DNA of 64,000 nucleotides from Physcousia sp015060555. Its GTDB lineage: Bacteria; Bacteroidota; Bacteroidia; Bacteroidales; Bacteroidaceae. Of this stretch, positions 57,048-64,000 are shown one piece after another. The translations under genes and the position numbers were made by a program. Within the stretch, counting starts at the first letter, position 1. Each line of letters starts with the position of its first letter. The notes under the pieces were generated by a model. It did no database searches, was not told where the DNA came from, and was given only the letters and a program-made list of their open reading frames with translations. The stretch spans positions 21,901-85,900 of the forward strand of contig SUYG01000013.1 of NCBI GenBank assembly GCA_015060555.1, in the 5' to 3' direction.

Positions 57048-58721
57048 GTGAACGAACAAAGTTTTAATCGCTGCATACAAGAAAGCCTGCAGAAACACTG
57101 GGATCTTCCGGGTCTGAGTGACTACGGCGTGCAGACCTTCCAGAACAAAGATGTCGCACGTATTATCGAGAAACTACACATCATCCTCGAAGCTTCCGGC
57201 GTGAAGCATGGTGACAAAGTGGCCATCTGCGGCCGCAACAGTTCACGCTGGGGTATCGCCTTCCTGGCAACGCTGAGCTACGGCGCCGTGGCCGTGCCTA
57301 TCCTGCATGAGTTCCACCCCGAGCAAATCCACGATATTGTGAACCACTCCGAGGCGAAACTGCTCTTCGTGGGCGACCAGGTGTGGCCTAAACTGAATGC
57401 TGACAAGATGCCGAAACTGGAAGGTATCTTCTGCAACAGCAATGAAGAGTACAAGCTGCTGGTGGGACGCACTGAGGAGGTGCGCTATGCCCGCGAAAAC
57501 CTCAACAGGCTCTTTGGCGAGAAGTACCCCATGAACTTCCGCAAGCAGCATATCAACTACTACCAGGACAGCCCCGACGAGCTGGCTGTGCTCAACTACA
57601 CGAGCGGGACGACCTCGAACTCCAAGGGTGTCATGATTCCCTTCCGCGCACTGTGGAGCAACTATGAGTTCGCCGTCGGTGTACTGGGCGACAAGATGGG
57701 CCCCGGCGACAACGTACTGTCGATGCTGCCGATGGCGCACATGTACGGCATGGCCTTTGAGTTCATCTTTGAATTCCTCCATGGCATGCACGTGTTTTTC
57801 CTGGCCAAGACTCCGTCGCCCGCCGTACTGCTGGGCGCCTTTGCCGACCTGAAGCCACGACTCATCGTGGCCGTGCCCCTCATCATAGAGAAGATTGTGC
57901 GCAAGGCCGTGCTGCCCAAGCTGCAGACGCCCGCCATCAAGATAGCCCTTCACACGCCGTTCCTGCGCGACCGTGTGTTGGCTGAGGTGCGCCATAAGCT
58001 GCAGGCTGCCTTTGGCGGCAACTTCGTGGAAATCATCGTGGGCGGTGCTGCCTTCAGCCAAGACATCGAGACGGTGCTCCACGACATCGGTTTCAACTAC
58101 ACCGTGGGCTATGGCACCACCGAGTGCGCCCCCATCATCAGCTATGCCGGCTGGGAGACCTTCAAGCAAGGCAGCTGCGGACGTCCGGCACCACGCATGG
58201 AAGTGCGCATCGACAGCCCCGACCAGCAGCACGTCATCGGCGAGATTCTCGTGCGCGGCACCAACGTGATGCTCGGCTACTACAAGAACGAGGAAGCCAC
58301 CGCTGCCGTGCTCGACAAGGACGGCTGGTACCACACCGGCGACCTGGGCGTGATGGATGCCGAGGGCAACATCTTCATCAAGGGCCGCTCCAAGAACATG
58401 CTTCTGGGTGCCAACGGGCAGAACATCTACCCCGAAGAGATTGAGGACAAGCTGGGTTCGCTACCTTACGTCACCGAATGTGTCGTAATTCAGAAAGGCG
58501 AACATCTCTACGGTCTTGTCTTCGCCGATCCCGAGGAGGTGAAGGCTGGCGGACTCTCAGAGGCCATGCTCCTGGCACAGATGGAAGAGAACCGCCGGCA
58601 ACTCAACCAGATTGTTCCGTCCTACGCTCGTCTGCACGCCATCAAGCTGATGCCAGCAGAGTTTGAGAAGACGCCCAAGCGCAGCATCAAGCGCTATAAA
58701 TACCTTGATTATCCAGTTTAA
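57048..58721 (+). CDS. Long-chain acyl-CoA synthetase / AMP-dependent ligase (paralogue 2)
   Basis: 557 residues, GTG start. It is clearly a tandem duplicate of the preceding gene: the two proteins align along their full length with few indels (e.g. both EKLHIILEASGV, and VGDQVWP, GTTSNSKGVMIPFRALWSN). All ANL motifs are kept, including WYHTGDLGVMDAEGN and TPKRSIKRYKY, so both are probably active. Differences concentrate in the acyl-pocket half (residues ~200-330), which suggests different substrates. The 80-bp spacer contains a direct repeat of TATTGGC units. The gene ends at a bidirectional terminator. Confidence 0.9.
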   Translation: MNEQSFNRCIQESLQKHWDLPGLSDYGVQTFQNKDVARIIEKLHIILEASGVKHGDKVAICGRNSSRWGIAFLATLSYGAVAVPILHEFHPEQIHDIVNHSEAKLLFVGDQVWPKLNADKMPKLEGIFCNSNEEYKLLVGRTEEVRYARENLNRLFGEKYPMNFRKQHINYYQDSPDELAVLNYTSGTTSNSKGVMIPFRALWSNYEFAVGVLGDKMGPGDNVLSMLPMAHMYGMAFEFIFEFLHGMHVFFLAKTPSPAVLLGAFADLKPRLIVAVPLIIEKIVRKAVLPKLQTPAIKIALHTPFLRDRVLAEVRHKLQAAFGGNFVEIIVGGAAFSQDIETVLHDIGFNYTVGYGTTECAPIISYAGWETFKQGSCGRPAPRMEVRIDSPDQQHVIGEILVRGTNVMLGYYKNEEATAAVLDKDGWYHTGDLGVMDAEGNIFIKGRSKNMLLGANGQNIYPEEIEDKLGSLPYVTECVVIQKGEHLYGLVFADPEEVKAGGLSEAMLLAQMEENRRQLNQIVPSYARLHAIKLMPAEFEKTPKRSIKRYKYLDYPV

Positions 58722-58734
58722 TCAATATGACATA

Positions 58735-58778
58735 AAAGCAAGAGATGCAGGCTATTGACGGCCTGCATCTCTTGCTTT
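58735..58778. terminator. Bidirectional terminator between convergent genes
   Basis: A perfect 18-bp stem, AAAGCAAGAGATGCAGGC (58735-58752) with GCCTGCATCTCTTGCTTT (58761-58778), 8-base loop. A-run at the left and T-run at the right serve both the ligase gene (plus) and the carrier gene (minus). Confidence 0.88.
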
Positions 58779-58791
58779 ACAATACTTTGTC

Positions 58792-59721
58792 TCAAGATGG
58801 CTGTTTGTAGGTAAAGAGTCGTGCCACCAACGCTCCGCTGATGTTATGCCACACGCTGAAGATGGCACCGGGGATGGTGGCCATCGGGAAAGCAGCGAAA
58901 TGCAGCGTAGCCAGGCTGCTGGCAAGTCCCGAGTTCTGCATCCCCACCTCTATGGAGATGGCCCTCCGTTTCGCATCGGCCAGTCCCAAGCCGCGACCAA
59001 TCAGGTAACCGAGGCCTAAGCCACAAACGTTGTGAAGCATCACCACCAGAACAACAAGCCATCCTCCCACCAGCAGACGTTCCGCGTTGTGCGACACGAC
59101 AATACCCACCACGAAGGCAATGACGATCGTGGAGAACGCCGGCAGATAGGGCACAACGCCCTGCGTCAGCCGAGGCAGGAAACGCTGGCACAGTAAGCCA
59201 ACGAGAATCGGCGCTATCACGACATAGACAATGCTCAAGAGCATCCCTACGGTATCTACATTCACCATGGTGCCGGCCATCAGCCACACCAGCAGGGGCG
59301 TCAGCAGCGGAGCCAGCAAAGTCGATGTAGCCGTCATCCCTACGGATAGCGCCAAGTCACCCTTCGCCAGATAAGTAATCACATTGGAGGCTGTGCCGCC
59401 CGGACAACAGCCCACGAGAATCACGCCCAACGCCAGTTCCTTCGGCAGCGAGAACACCCACGAGAGCATCAATGCCAGCAACGGCATCACCGTGAACTGC
59501 GCCAGACAACCGACAAGGATGTCCTTGGGACGACGGAGCAACACCTGGAAGTCGGCGGGCGAGAGTGTCAGGCCCATCCCGAACATGATGACACCAAGCA
59601 TGGGATTGATGGTCCGGGGACCCATCCACAGGAAGAGTTCAGGCCGCCACACAGCTAATACTGCCACCAGTAACACCAGCGCGCCCATATATTTCGAAAT
59701 GTACTGACAGAGCGTCTTCAT
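58792..59721 (-). CDS. Bile acid:Na+ symporter family (BASS) carrier
   Basis: 309 residues with about nine membrane helices. Start at MKTLCQYISKYMGALVLLVA (59721); a more distal in-frame ATG (59829) lies upstream of the promoter and is rejected. BASS motifs are present: MFGMGLTLSPADFQVLLRRP, GVILVGCCPGGTASNVITYL and EVGMQNSGLASSLA (sodium/substrate-site helices). The family carries bile acids, pantoate, pyruvate and other organic anions; the substrate here is open. It is divergent from the GH115 gene. Confidence 0.92.
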   Translation of the reverse strand: MKTLCQYISKYMGALVLLVAVLAVWRPELFLWMGPRTINPMLGVIMFGMGLTLSPADFQVLLRRPKDILVGCLAQFTVMPLLALMLSWVFSLPKELALGVILVGCCPGGTASNVITYLAKGDLALSVGMTATSTLLAPLLTPLLVWLMAGTMVNVDTVGMLLSIVYVVIAPILVGLLCQRFLPRLTQGVVPYLPAFSTIVIAFVVGIVVSHNAERLLVGGWLVVLVVMLHNVCGLGLGYLIGRGLGLADAKRRAISIEVGMQNSGLASSLATLHFAAFPMATIPGAIFSVWHNISGALVARLFTYKQPS

Positions 59722-59778
59722 TCCATCACAGTCTTTACGTTCTTCTGAAAAGATTTTGTTTGCACCTATTTTCGAGGG

Positions 59779-59810
59779 CAAAGGTACTTTCCTATGCCCT
59801 TTCTGCCAAA
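59779..59810 (-). promoter_or_regulatory. Promoter of the BASS carrier gene
   Basis: Minus strand TTTG (59807-59810), 20-bp spacer, TACCTTTG (59779-59786): full consensus, 57 bp before the start codon. Confidence 0.75.
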
Positions 59811-59863
59811 TAATAGCCGTTAAAAACACAAAAAACAGCAGAAAGGGAACATCTTCATGCTAT

Positions 59864-59898
59864 TTTGTCTTTATTCTCATTCAAAATGACTACTTTTG
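59864..59898 (+). promoter_or_regulatory. Promoter of the GH115-esterase operon
   Basis: TACTTTTG (59891-59898) is a perfect -7 box; TTTG at 59864-59867 is 23 bp upstream, slightly wide. It places transcription start between 59904 and 59910, which excludes the in-frame TTG at 59896 as start of translation. Confidence 0.6.
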
Positions 59899-59925
59899 CG
59901 AGCAATATTCATTTACCCAACCACT

Positions 59926-62397
59926 ATGTTACGCCACACACTATCTCTCGTTTTCTCTCTCTTTGCGCTCTGCTGCGGGATGTTTGCCGCCGAGCCTTTT
60001 GTCACATTTGCATCCCGGCCCGACGCCCTCTCGTTGAAGGGCGCCACCATCGGCTATGCCGATCAGGAATATGAAGGCGTGAAGATGGCCATTCAGAACC
60101 TGCGTCAGGACATGCAGCGCGTCCTCGGCAGCCTCCCGGCCGAAAGCTCCGACGCCCCCACGATTCTTATTGGCACCGTGGGCAAGAACAAGGAGATCGA
60201 CAAGCTGAAGCTTTCCGACCTGAAGGGCAAACGCGAGAAGTTCATCATCACCACCGTAGGCCGGCAGCTCGTCATCGCCGGCAGCGACAAGCGCGGCACC
60301 ATCTACGGCATCTATGAGCTCAGCCGCCAGCTGGGCGTCTCGCCGTGGTACTGGTGGGCTGATGCCCCTGTCGTTGCACACGACAACGCCTACATCCTGC
60401 CCGGTAGCTTCACCGATGGCGAGCCCGCCGTGGAGTTCCGTGGCATCTTCCTCAACGACGAAGCGCCCTGTCTCACCACGTGGGTCAAGAACACCTTCGG
60501 CACAGGCTTCGGAGGGCACCAGTTCTACGAGAAAGTCTTCGAGCTCATCCTGCGTCTCAGGGGCAACATGATGTGGCCTGCCATGTGGGGCTGGGCGTTC
60601 TATGCCGACGACCCCGAGAACGGGCGCCTGGCCGACAAGATGGGTGTGATGATGGGAACCTCCCACCACGAGCCCATGGCACGCAACCACCAGGAATATG
60701 CACGCCGCCGTCAGGAATGGGGCGCCTGGAACTACCAGACGAATCAGAAGAAACTCGACCAGTTCTTCCGTGAAGGCATCCAGCGCATGAACGGTACTGA
60801 GGACATCGTGACCATCGGAATGCGCGGCGACGGCGACGAAGCCATGAGCGACAAGGCCGACACAAAGCTCATGGAGCGGATTATCAACAACCAGCGTCGC
60901 ATCATCAAGGAGGTCACGGGTAAGCCTGCCGAGAAGACCACACAGATGTGGGCGCTCTACAAGGAGGTGCAGGACTACTACGATGCCGGTCTGCGCGTGC
61001 CCGACGATGTGATGATTCTGCTGTGCGATGACAACTGGGGTAACATCCGTCGTGTCCCTACGGCTGCCGAACGCACACGCAAGGGCGGTTGGGGCATCTA
61101 TTATCACGTGGACTATGTGGGAGCACCGCGCAACACGAAATGGCTCAACGTCACCCAGTCCCAGCAGATGTTCGAGCAGCTGTCGCTGGCCTACGACTTC
61201 GGCATCCAACGGATGTGGATTCTCAATGTCGGCGACCTCAAGCCGATGGAATATCCCATCCAACTTTTCTTGGATATGGCGTGGAACCCCAAGGAATACA
61301 CCCTGCAGACCGTCACCGACCACACGCGCCGCTTCTTCAGCAGCGTGCTCAGCGGCTCTGATGCCGAGGAAGCCGCCGACATTTACAACCGCAACTGCCA
61401 GTTCATGGCCCGCGTTACCCCCGAGATGCTGGATGCAACCACCTATAATGTGGAGACGGGCGAATGGCGACAGGTGGCCGATGACTACCAGCGCCTGGAG
61501 CTGCGAGCCCTGCGTCTCTATCAGGACATCCCCGCCGCGGCACGCGACTTCTACCGCCAGCTCATCCTCTTCCCCGTACAGGCCATGGCCAACCTCTATG
61601 ATATGTACTACGCCCAGGCAATGAACCATCGTCTGGCCAAGGCCGGCAGCCCCGATGCCAACGTATGGGCCGAGCAGGTAGCACGCTGTTTCCGTCGCGA
61701 CTCGCTGCTCTGTGCCTCCTACAACCACGACATCGCAGCAGGCAAGTGGAACGGGATGATGATCCAGAAGCACATCGGCTACCGCTCCTGGAATGACAAC
61801 TTCCGCCATGAGATCCTCCCGGCTACCACAGCCGTGCCCGCCACATCTCACGACGGCGGCTACACCTTCTCCCCCAGCAACGGCTATGTCTCCATGGAGG
61901 CAGAGCACTTCTATCGTGCCGTGGCCTCGCAGGGCACAGAGTGGAGCGTCTATCCCTACTATGGCCGCACACAGAGTGCCGTAGCCCTGACACCCTACAC
62001 ACAACCCGTCGGCGATGCCTCCCTCACCTATCGCTTCACCCTCCCCCAAGGCACCTCGAAGGTCAAGGTTCACGTCATCGTCAAGTCCACGCTCGACTTC
62101 CTGAACGTGGGCGGTCACGAATGCCTGGTCAGCATCGACGGCGGTGAGGCCGCAACCATCAACTTCAACAAGACGCTGCTGGATCAGGCACCCTACATGT
62201 ACTCCGAGTACTACCCCACCGTAGCCCGCCGCGTCATCGAGAAAGTCGTGGAACTTCCCGTAGGCAGTGGTGAAGCCCACGAGCTGACGCTGTGTCCACG
62301 CCATCCCGGCATTGTCTTCGAGAAACTCGTCGTGGACTTCGGCGGCTACAAGCCCTCATACCTCTTCATGAATGAATCAGACTACCAGAAACAATAA
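59926..62397 (+). CDS. Glycoside hydrolase family 115 (xylan alpha-1,2-glucuronidase)
   Basis: 823 residues with signal peptide (MLRHTLSLVFSLFALCCGMFAA). Known: GH115 removes (4-O-methyl-)glucuronic acid from glucuronoxylan, also from internal positions. Family blocks visible: VSPWYWWADAP, FRGIFLNDEAPCLTTWVKN, LILRLRGNMMWPAMWG, GTSHHEPMARNHQEY, TIGMRGDGDEAMSD and LLCDDNWGNIRRVP. The C-terminal ~180 residues form a beta-sandwich accessory domain (from GYVSMEAEHFYRAV). Likely periplasmic. It is 41 bp upstream of the esterase gene, so both form a xylan-debranching operon. No SusC/SusD pair is in the window. Confidence 0.93.
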   Translation: MLRHTLSLVFSLFALCCGMFAAEPFVTFASRPDALSLKGATIGYADQEYEGVKMAIQNLRQDMQRVLGSLPAESSDAPTILIGTVGKNKEIDKLKLSDLKGKREKFIITTVGRQLVIAGSDKRGTIYGIYELSRQLGVSPWYWWADAPVVAHDNAYILPGSFTDGEPAVEFRGIFLNDEAPCLTTWVKNTFGTGFGGHQFYEKVFELILRLRGNMMWPAMWGWAFYADDPENGRLADKMGVMMGTSHHEPMARNHQEYARRRQEWGAWNYQTNQKKLDQFFREGIQRMNGTEDIVTIGMRGDGDEAMSDKADTKLMERIINNQRRIIKEVTGKPAEKTTQMWALYKEVQDYYDAGLRVPDDVMILLCDDNWGNIRRVPTAAERTRKGGWGIYYHVDYVGAPRNTKWLNVTQSQQMFEQLSLAYDFGIQRMWILNVGDLKPMEYPIQLFLDMAWNPKEYTLQTVTDHTRRFFSSVLSGSDAEEAADIYNRNCQFMARVTPEMLDATTYNVETGEWRQVADDYQRLELRALRLYQDIPAAARDFYRQLILFPVQAMANLYDMYYAQAMNHRLAKAGSPDANVWAEQVARCFRRDSLLCASYNHDIAAGKWNGMMIQKHIGYRSWNDNFRHEILPATTAVPATSHDGGYTFSPSNGYVSMEAEHFYRAVASQGTEWSVYPYYGRTQSAVALTPYTQPVGDASLTYRFTLPQGTSKVKVHVIVKSTLDFLNVGGHECLVSIDGGEAATINFNKTLLDQAPYMYSEYYPTVARRVIEKVVELPVGSGEAHELTLCPRHPGIVFEKLVVDFGGYKPSYLFMNESDYQKQ

Positions 62398-62438
62398 CCC
62401 TTCAAACTGCTACAGTCCAGAGAACTGCCCACACCGAT

Positions 62439-63722
62439 ATGAAAAAGTTCGTCCTGTCTTTTACCATGTTGACCCTCGCCCTGGTGACAGCCACCGCTGA
62501 GGTTGACCCCAATTTCTACATCTACCTCTGTTTCGGACAATCCAACATGGAGGGCAATGCCCCGTGGGAGAACGTGGATAACACCGTCAACAGCCGCTTC
62601 AAGATGCTCGCCACCACCCACTTCGACAACCCCTCACGCACTCTGGGCAGATGGTACAAGGCCCTTCCGCCCATCGTCAGCCCCATCGGCAAACTGGGGA
62701 TGTGCGATTATTTCGGTCGCACCATGGTGGCCGCCCTGCCAACGAATGTGAGAGTGGGCGTCGTGGCAGTGGCCATGGGCGGCAGTCCCATTGAGATGTT
62801 CGACAAGGACAAGTGTGAGCAGAAGCTGGCTGACAACCCCAACGAATGGTGGGCCACAATCACCAAGAACTGCTATGGCGGCAATGCCTACCAGCGACTC
62901 ATCGACATGGGACGTAAGGCACAAGAGAGCGGTGTCATCAAGGGCATCTTGCTGCATCAGGGCTGCAGCAACAACGGCGACCCCAACTGGCCCAACATGG
63001 TCAAGAAAATCTATAACGACATGCTCACCGACCTCGGTCTCAATGCTGAGGATGTGCCCCTGTTCGTTGGCGAGACACTGCGGCAGGACCAGGGCGGCGC
63101 CTGCTACGGCCACAACACCGTCGTCGCCCGAATGCCCAGCGTGGTCCCAACCTCACATGTCATCCACTCCAACGGCTGTCCCGGCAACAACACTGACCCC
63201 TGGCACTTCTGCGCCGCCGGCTACCGCACCATGGGCAAGCGCTATGCCTATGCCGCGCTGCAGACGATGGGCGCTGCCACCATGATGAATCCCGACTTCA
63301 CGATGGCTAAAACCCTCAAGAAGTTCTACACCGTGCAGAGTTTCGATGACCACTACGATGCCAAAGCCCGCGCCACTGTCACCCTGCAGCTGTGGTGTAC
63401 ATTTGCCGACGGCCATCGCGAGGACCTCACGGAAGAAGCCACCTTCGCCAGCACCGACTTCAAGATCACCAACGGCAAGGTGAAGATTCCCTCCAGCGGC
63501 ATTGGCGGCATCGTCACAGCCACCTACACCGACTTCTTCGGCGATGAACACAACGTGGATATCACCATTGGCAACATCCCCGACCTCGTCAACGCCATTC
63601 CTGCCGATGTCGAGCCCTGCGCCATCTACGACCTCCAAGGCCGTCGTATGTCCCTTCACCCCGGCACACACCTGCCTCATGGCATCTTCATCGTTGGCGG
63701 CAAGAAAGTCATCTCCCGATAG
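62439..63722 (+). CDS. SASA/CE6-type carbohydrate acetylesterase with T9SS-like C terminus
   Basis: 427 residues with signal peptide (MKKFVLSFTMLTLALVTATA). SGNH-type esterase of the SASA group, which includes CE6 acetylxylan esterases. Nucleophile S35 in FGQSNMEG, LLHQGCSNNGD (171-181), and catalytic D253 and H256 in TDPWHFCAAGYR. Residues ~300-380 form an extra beta domain. The end (CAIYDLQGRRMSLHPGTHLP followed by HGIFIVGGKKVISR) resembles a type A T9SS sorting domain, so it may be secreted or surface-attached. It follows GH115 after 41 bp; together they would deacetylate and de-glucuronidate xylan. Confidence 0.9.
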   Translation: MKKFVLSFTMLTLALVTATAEVDPNFYIYLCFGQSNMEGNAPWENVDNTVNSRFKMLATTHFDNPSRTLGRWYKALPPIVSPIGKLGMCDYFGRTMVAALPTNVRVGVVAVAMGGSPIEMFDKDKCEQKLADNPNEWWATITKNCYGGNAYQRLIDMGRKAQESGVIKGILLHQGCSNNGDPNWPNMVKKIYNDMLTDLGLNAEDVPLFVGETLRQDQGGACYGHNTVVARMPSVVPTSHVIHSNGCPGNNTDPWHFCAAGYRTMGKRYAYAALQTMGAATMMNPDFTMAKTLKKFYTVQSFDDHYDAKARATVTLQLWCTFADGHREDLTEEATFASTDFKITNGKVKIPSSGIGGIVTATYTDFFGDEHNVDITIGNIPDLVNAIPADVEPCAIYDLQGRRMSLHPGTHLPHGIFIVGGKKVISR

Positions 63723-63734
63723 TGTCTAAGCATA

Positions 63735-63844
63735 GTCTCTATAGTGTCTGCTCATAGTCTCTATAGAGGGTAAGCGCAGTCTCTATAGAGGGTTCGCGCA
63801 GTCTCTATAGAGGGTACGCGTAGTCTCTATAGAGGGTCAGGCGA
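63735..63844. repeat. Five-unit 22-bp array with CTCTATAGAG palindrome
   Basis: GTCTCTATAG recurs at 63735, 63757, 63779, 63801 and 63823, exactly 22 bp apart. Each of the last four units contains the perfect 10-bp palindrome CTCTATAGAG followed by GGT and a variable GC-rich hexamer. Units abut. Located directly behind the esterase gene. Confidence 0.88.
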
Positions 63845-63864
63845 GCGAGTAGTAGTGTCTGACT

Positions 63865-63999
63865 TTATCTGAAATAGGTACACACTTTGTTACCTATATT
63901 TACTATTATTGTGCACACTTGTCCCTTTCTCTTCCTGAGGCAGTACACAATCTCCTCAGCCGCTTCCTGTGCGTCTACACAGTCAGCTTGCGTGTGCAA
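63865..63999 (-). CDS. Possible 3' end of a gene entering from the right edge
   Basis: A minus-strand frame is open from the window edge to a TAA at 63867-63865, 44 residues (including DAQEAAEEIVYCLRKRKGQV). The helical, charged composition is protein-like, but nothing identifies it, and an open frame of this length can occur by chance. In the remainder of the 63723-64000 gap there is only the 22-bp array. Confidence 0.25.
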   Translation of the reverse strand: MHTQADCVDAQEAAEEIVYCLRKRKGQVCTIIVNIGNKVCTYFR

Positions 64000-64000
64000 A

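Noticed and set aside
57243..58334. Long antisense frames over the acyl-CoA ligases (also 55435-56031 and 56200-56877)
   Set aside because: Both paralogues show the same mirrored frames, as expected from codon bias rather than from coding.
59941..62304. A 787-codon open frame antisense to the GH115 gene
   Set aside because: It mirrors the GH115 gene; its translation has no recognisable motif and is rich in Val, Gly, Leu and His as expected from the complement of a GC-biased gene.
63735..63844. Possible CRISPR array (also at 2617, 23045 and 45988)
   Set aside because: Units abut with at most a few variable bases; there are no 25-40-bp unique spacers and no cas genes in the window.

Overview
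The window looks like chromosomal DNA from a Bacteroidales bacterium, most likely Prevotellaceae (a gut, rumen or oral Prevotella-type organism). Several things point there. Promoters follow the Bacteroidetes pattern (-33 TTTG/TTGG, -7 TAnnTTTG, about 19-20 bp apart). The arabinose regulator is of the Nudix-AraR type. There are Bacteroidetes-typical families (DUF4494, DUF4468-like, DUF5686-like, DUF5112/DUF5113-type kinase), C-terminal type IX secretion (T9SS) sorting-like domains, and few Shine-Dalgarno sequences. Species assignment is inference. No rRNA, tRNA, CRISPR array, prophage or transposase gene was recognised.

Layout. 1-2.5 kb: the 3' part of an AddB-like Fe-S nuclease. 2.5-12.0 kb: a minus-strand L-arabinose locus (aldose epimerase lipoprotein, MFS pentose transporter, Na+/sugar symporter, araR, araD, two small unknown paralogous proteins, araA), followed by an AT-rich small lipoprotein gene. 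12.1-15.9 kb: a minus-strand galactose operon (galM, glucose/galactose MFS transporter, galK). 16.0-21.9 kb: plus-strand aminotransferase, LolE-type permease, nadC and a DUF5686-like outer-membrane protein, convergent with a patatin-like lipase. 23.4-30.8 kb: minus-strand udk, MltF-like transglycosylase and Dna2-like helicase-nuclease, with a large T9SS-type secreted HExxH protein upstream. 31.1-43.2 kb: a long minus-strand run gyrA, two TPR proteins, a 1205-residue double-module histidine kinase, its response regulator and pcrA. 44.3-45.8 kb: acyltransferase-like and DUF1294 genes. 46.2-48.5 kb: an ABC exporter. 48.7-55.1 kb: a TolC-MacA-MacB type tripartite efflux operon that continues into DUF4468, DUF4494 and yggS and ends at a strong terminator. 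55.3-58.7 kb: two tandem acyl-CoA ligase paralogues. 58.8-59.7 kb: a bile-acid/Na+ symporter-family carrier. 59.9-63.7 kb: a GH115 alpha-glucuronidase and a SASA/CE6-type esterase, i.e. debranching of glucuronoxylan.

Biologically the window combines plant-polysaccharide side-chain removal (GH115 and esterase) with uptake and catabolism of the released sugars (arabinose, galactose), next to housekeeping genes. The ribulokinase gene araB is not in the window.

The most unusual material is intergenic. Five intergenic regions carry tandem arrays with a period at or near 22 bp although most of the unit sequences are unrelated; the one at 22.9-23.2 kb sits inside ~80-bp terminal inverted repeats and shares a ~106-bp 'leader' with the array at 2.5-2.7 kb. 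This resembles the BrickBuilt MITE/minisatellite architecture of Porphyromonas gingivalis. Two further large palindromic elements flank gyrA. A ~50-nt GC-rich element sits 7-10 nt upstream of araA, the symporter gene and galK, always in the same orientation, and could fold into hairpins with a loop that pairs to the purine-rich stretch before the start codon. Another repeat class (CTTKAAC tracts) also recurs in sense orientation directly 5' of start codons.
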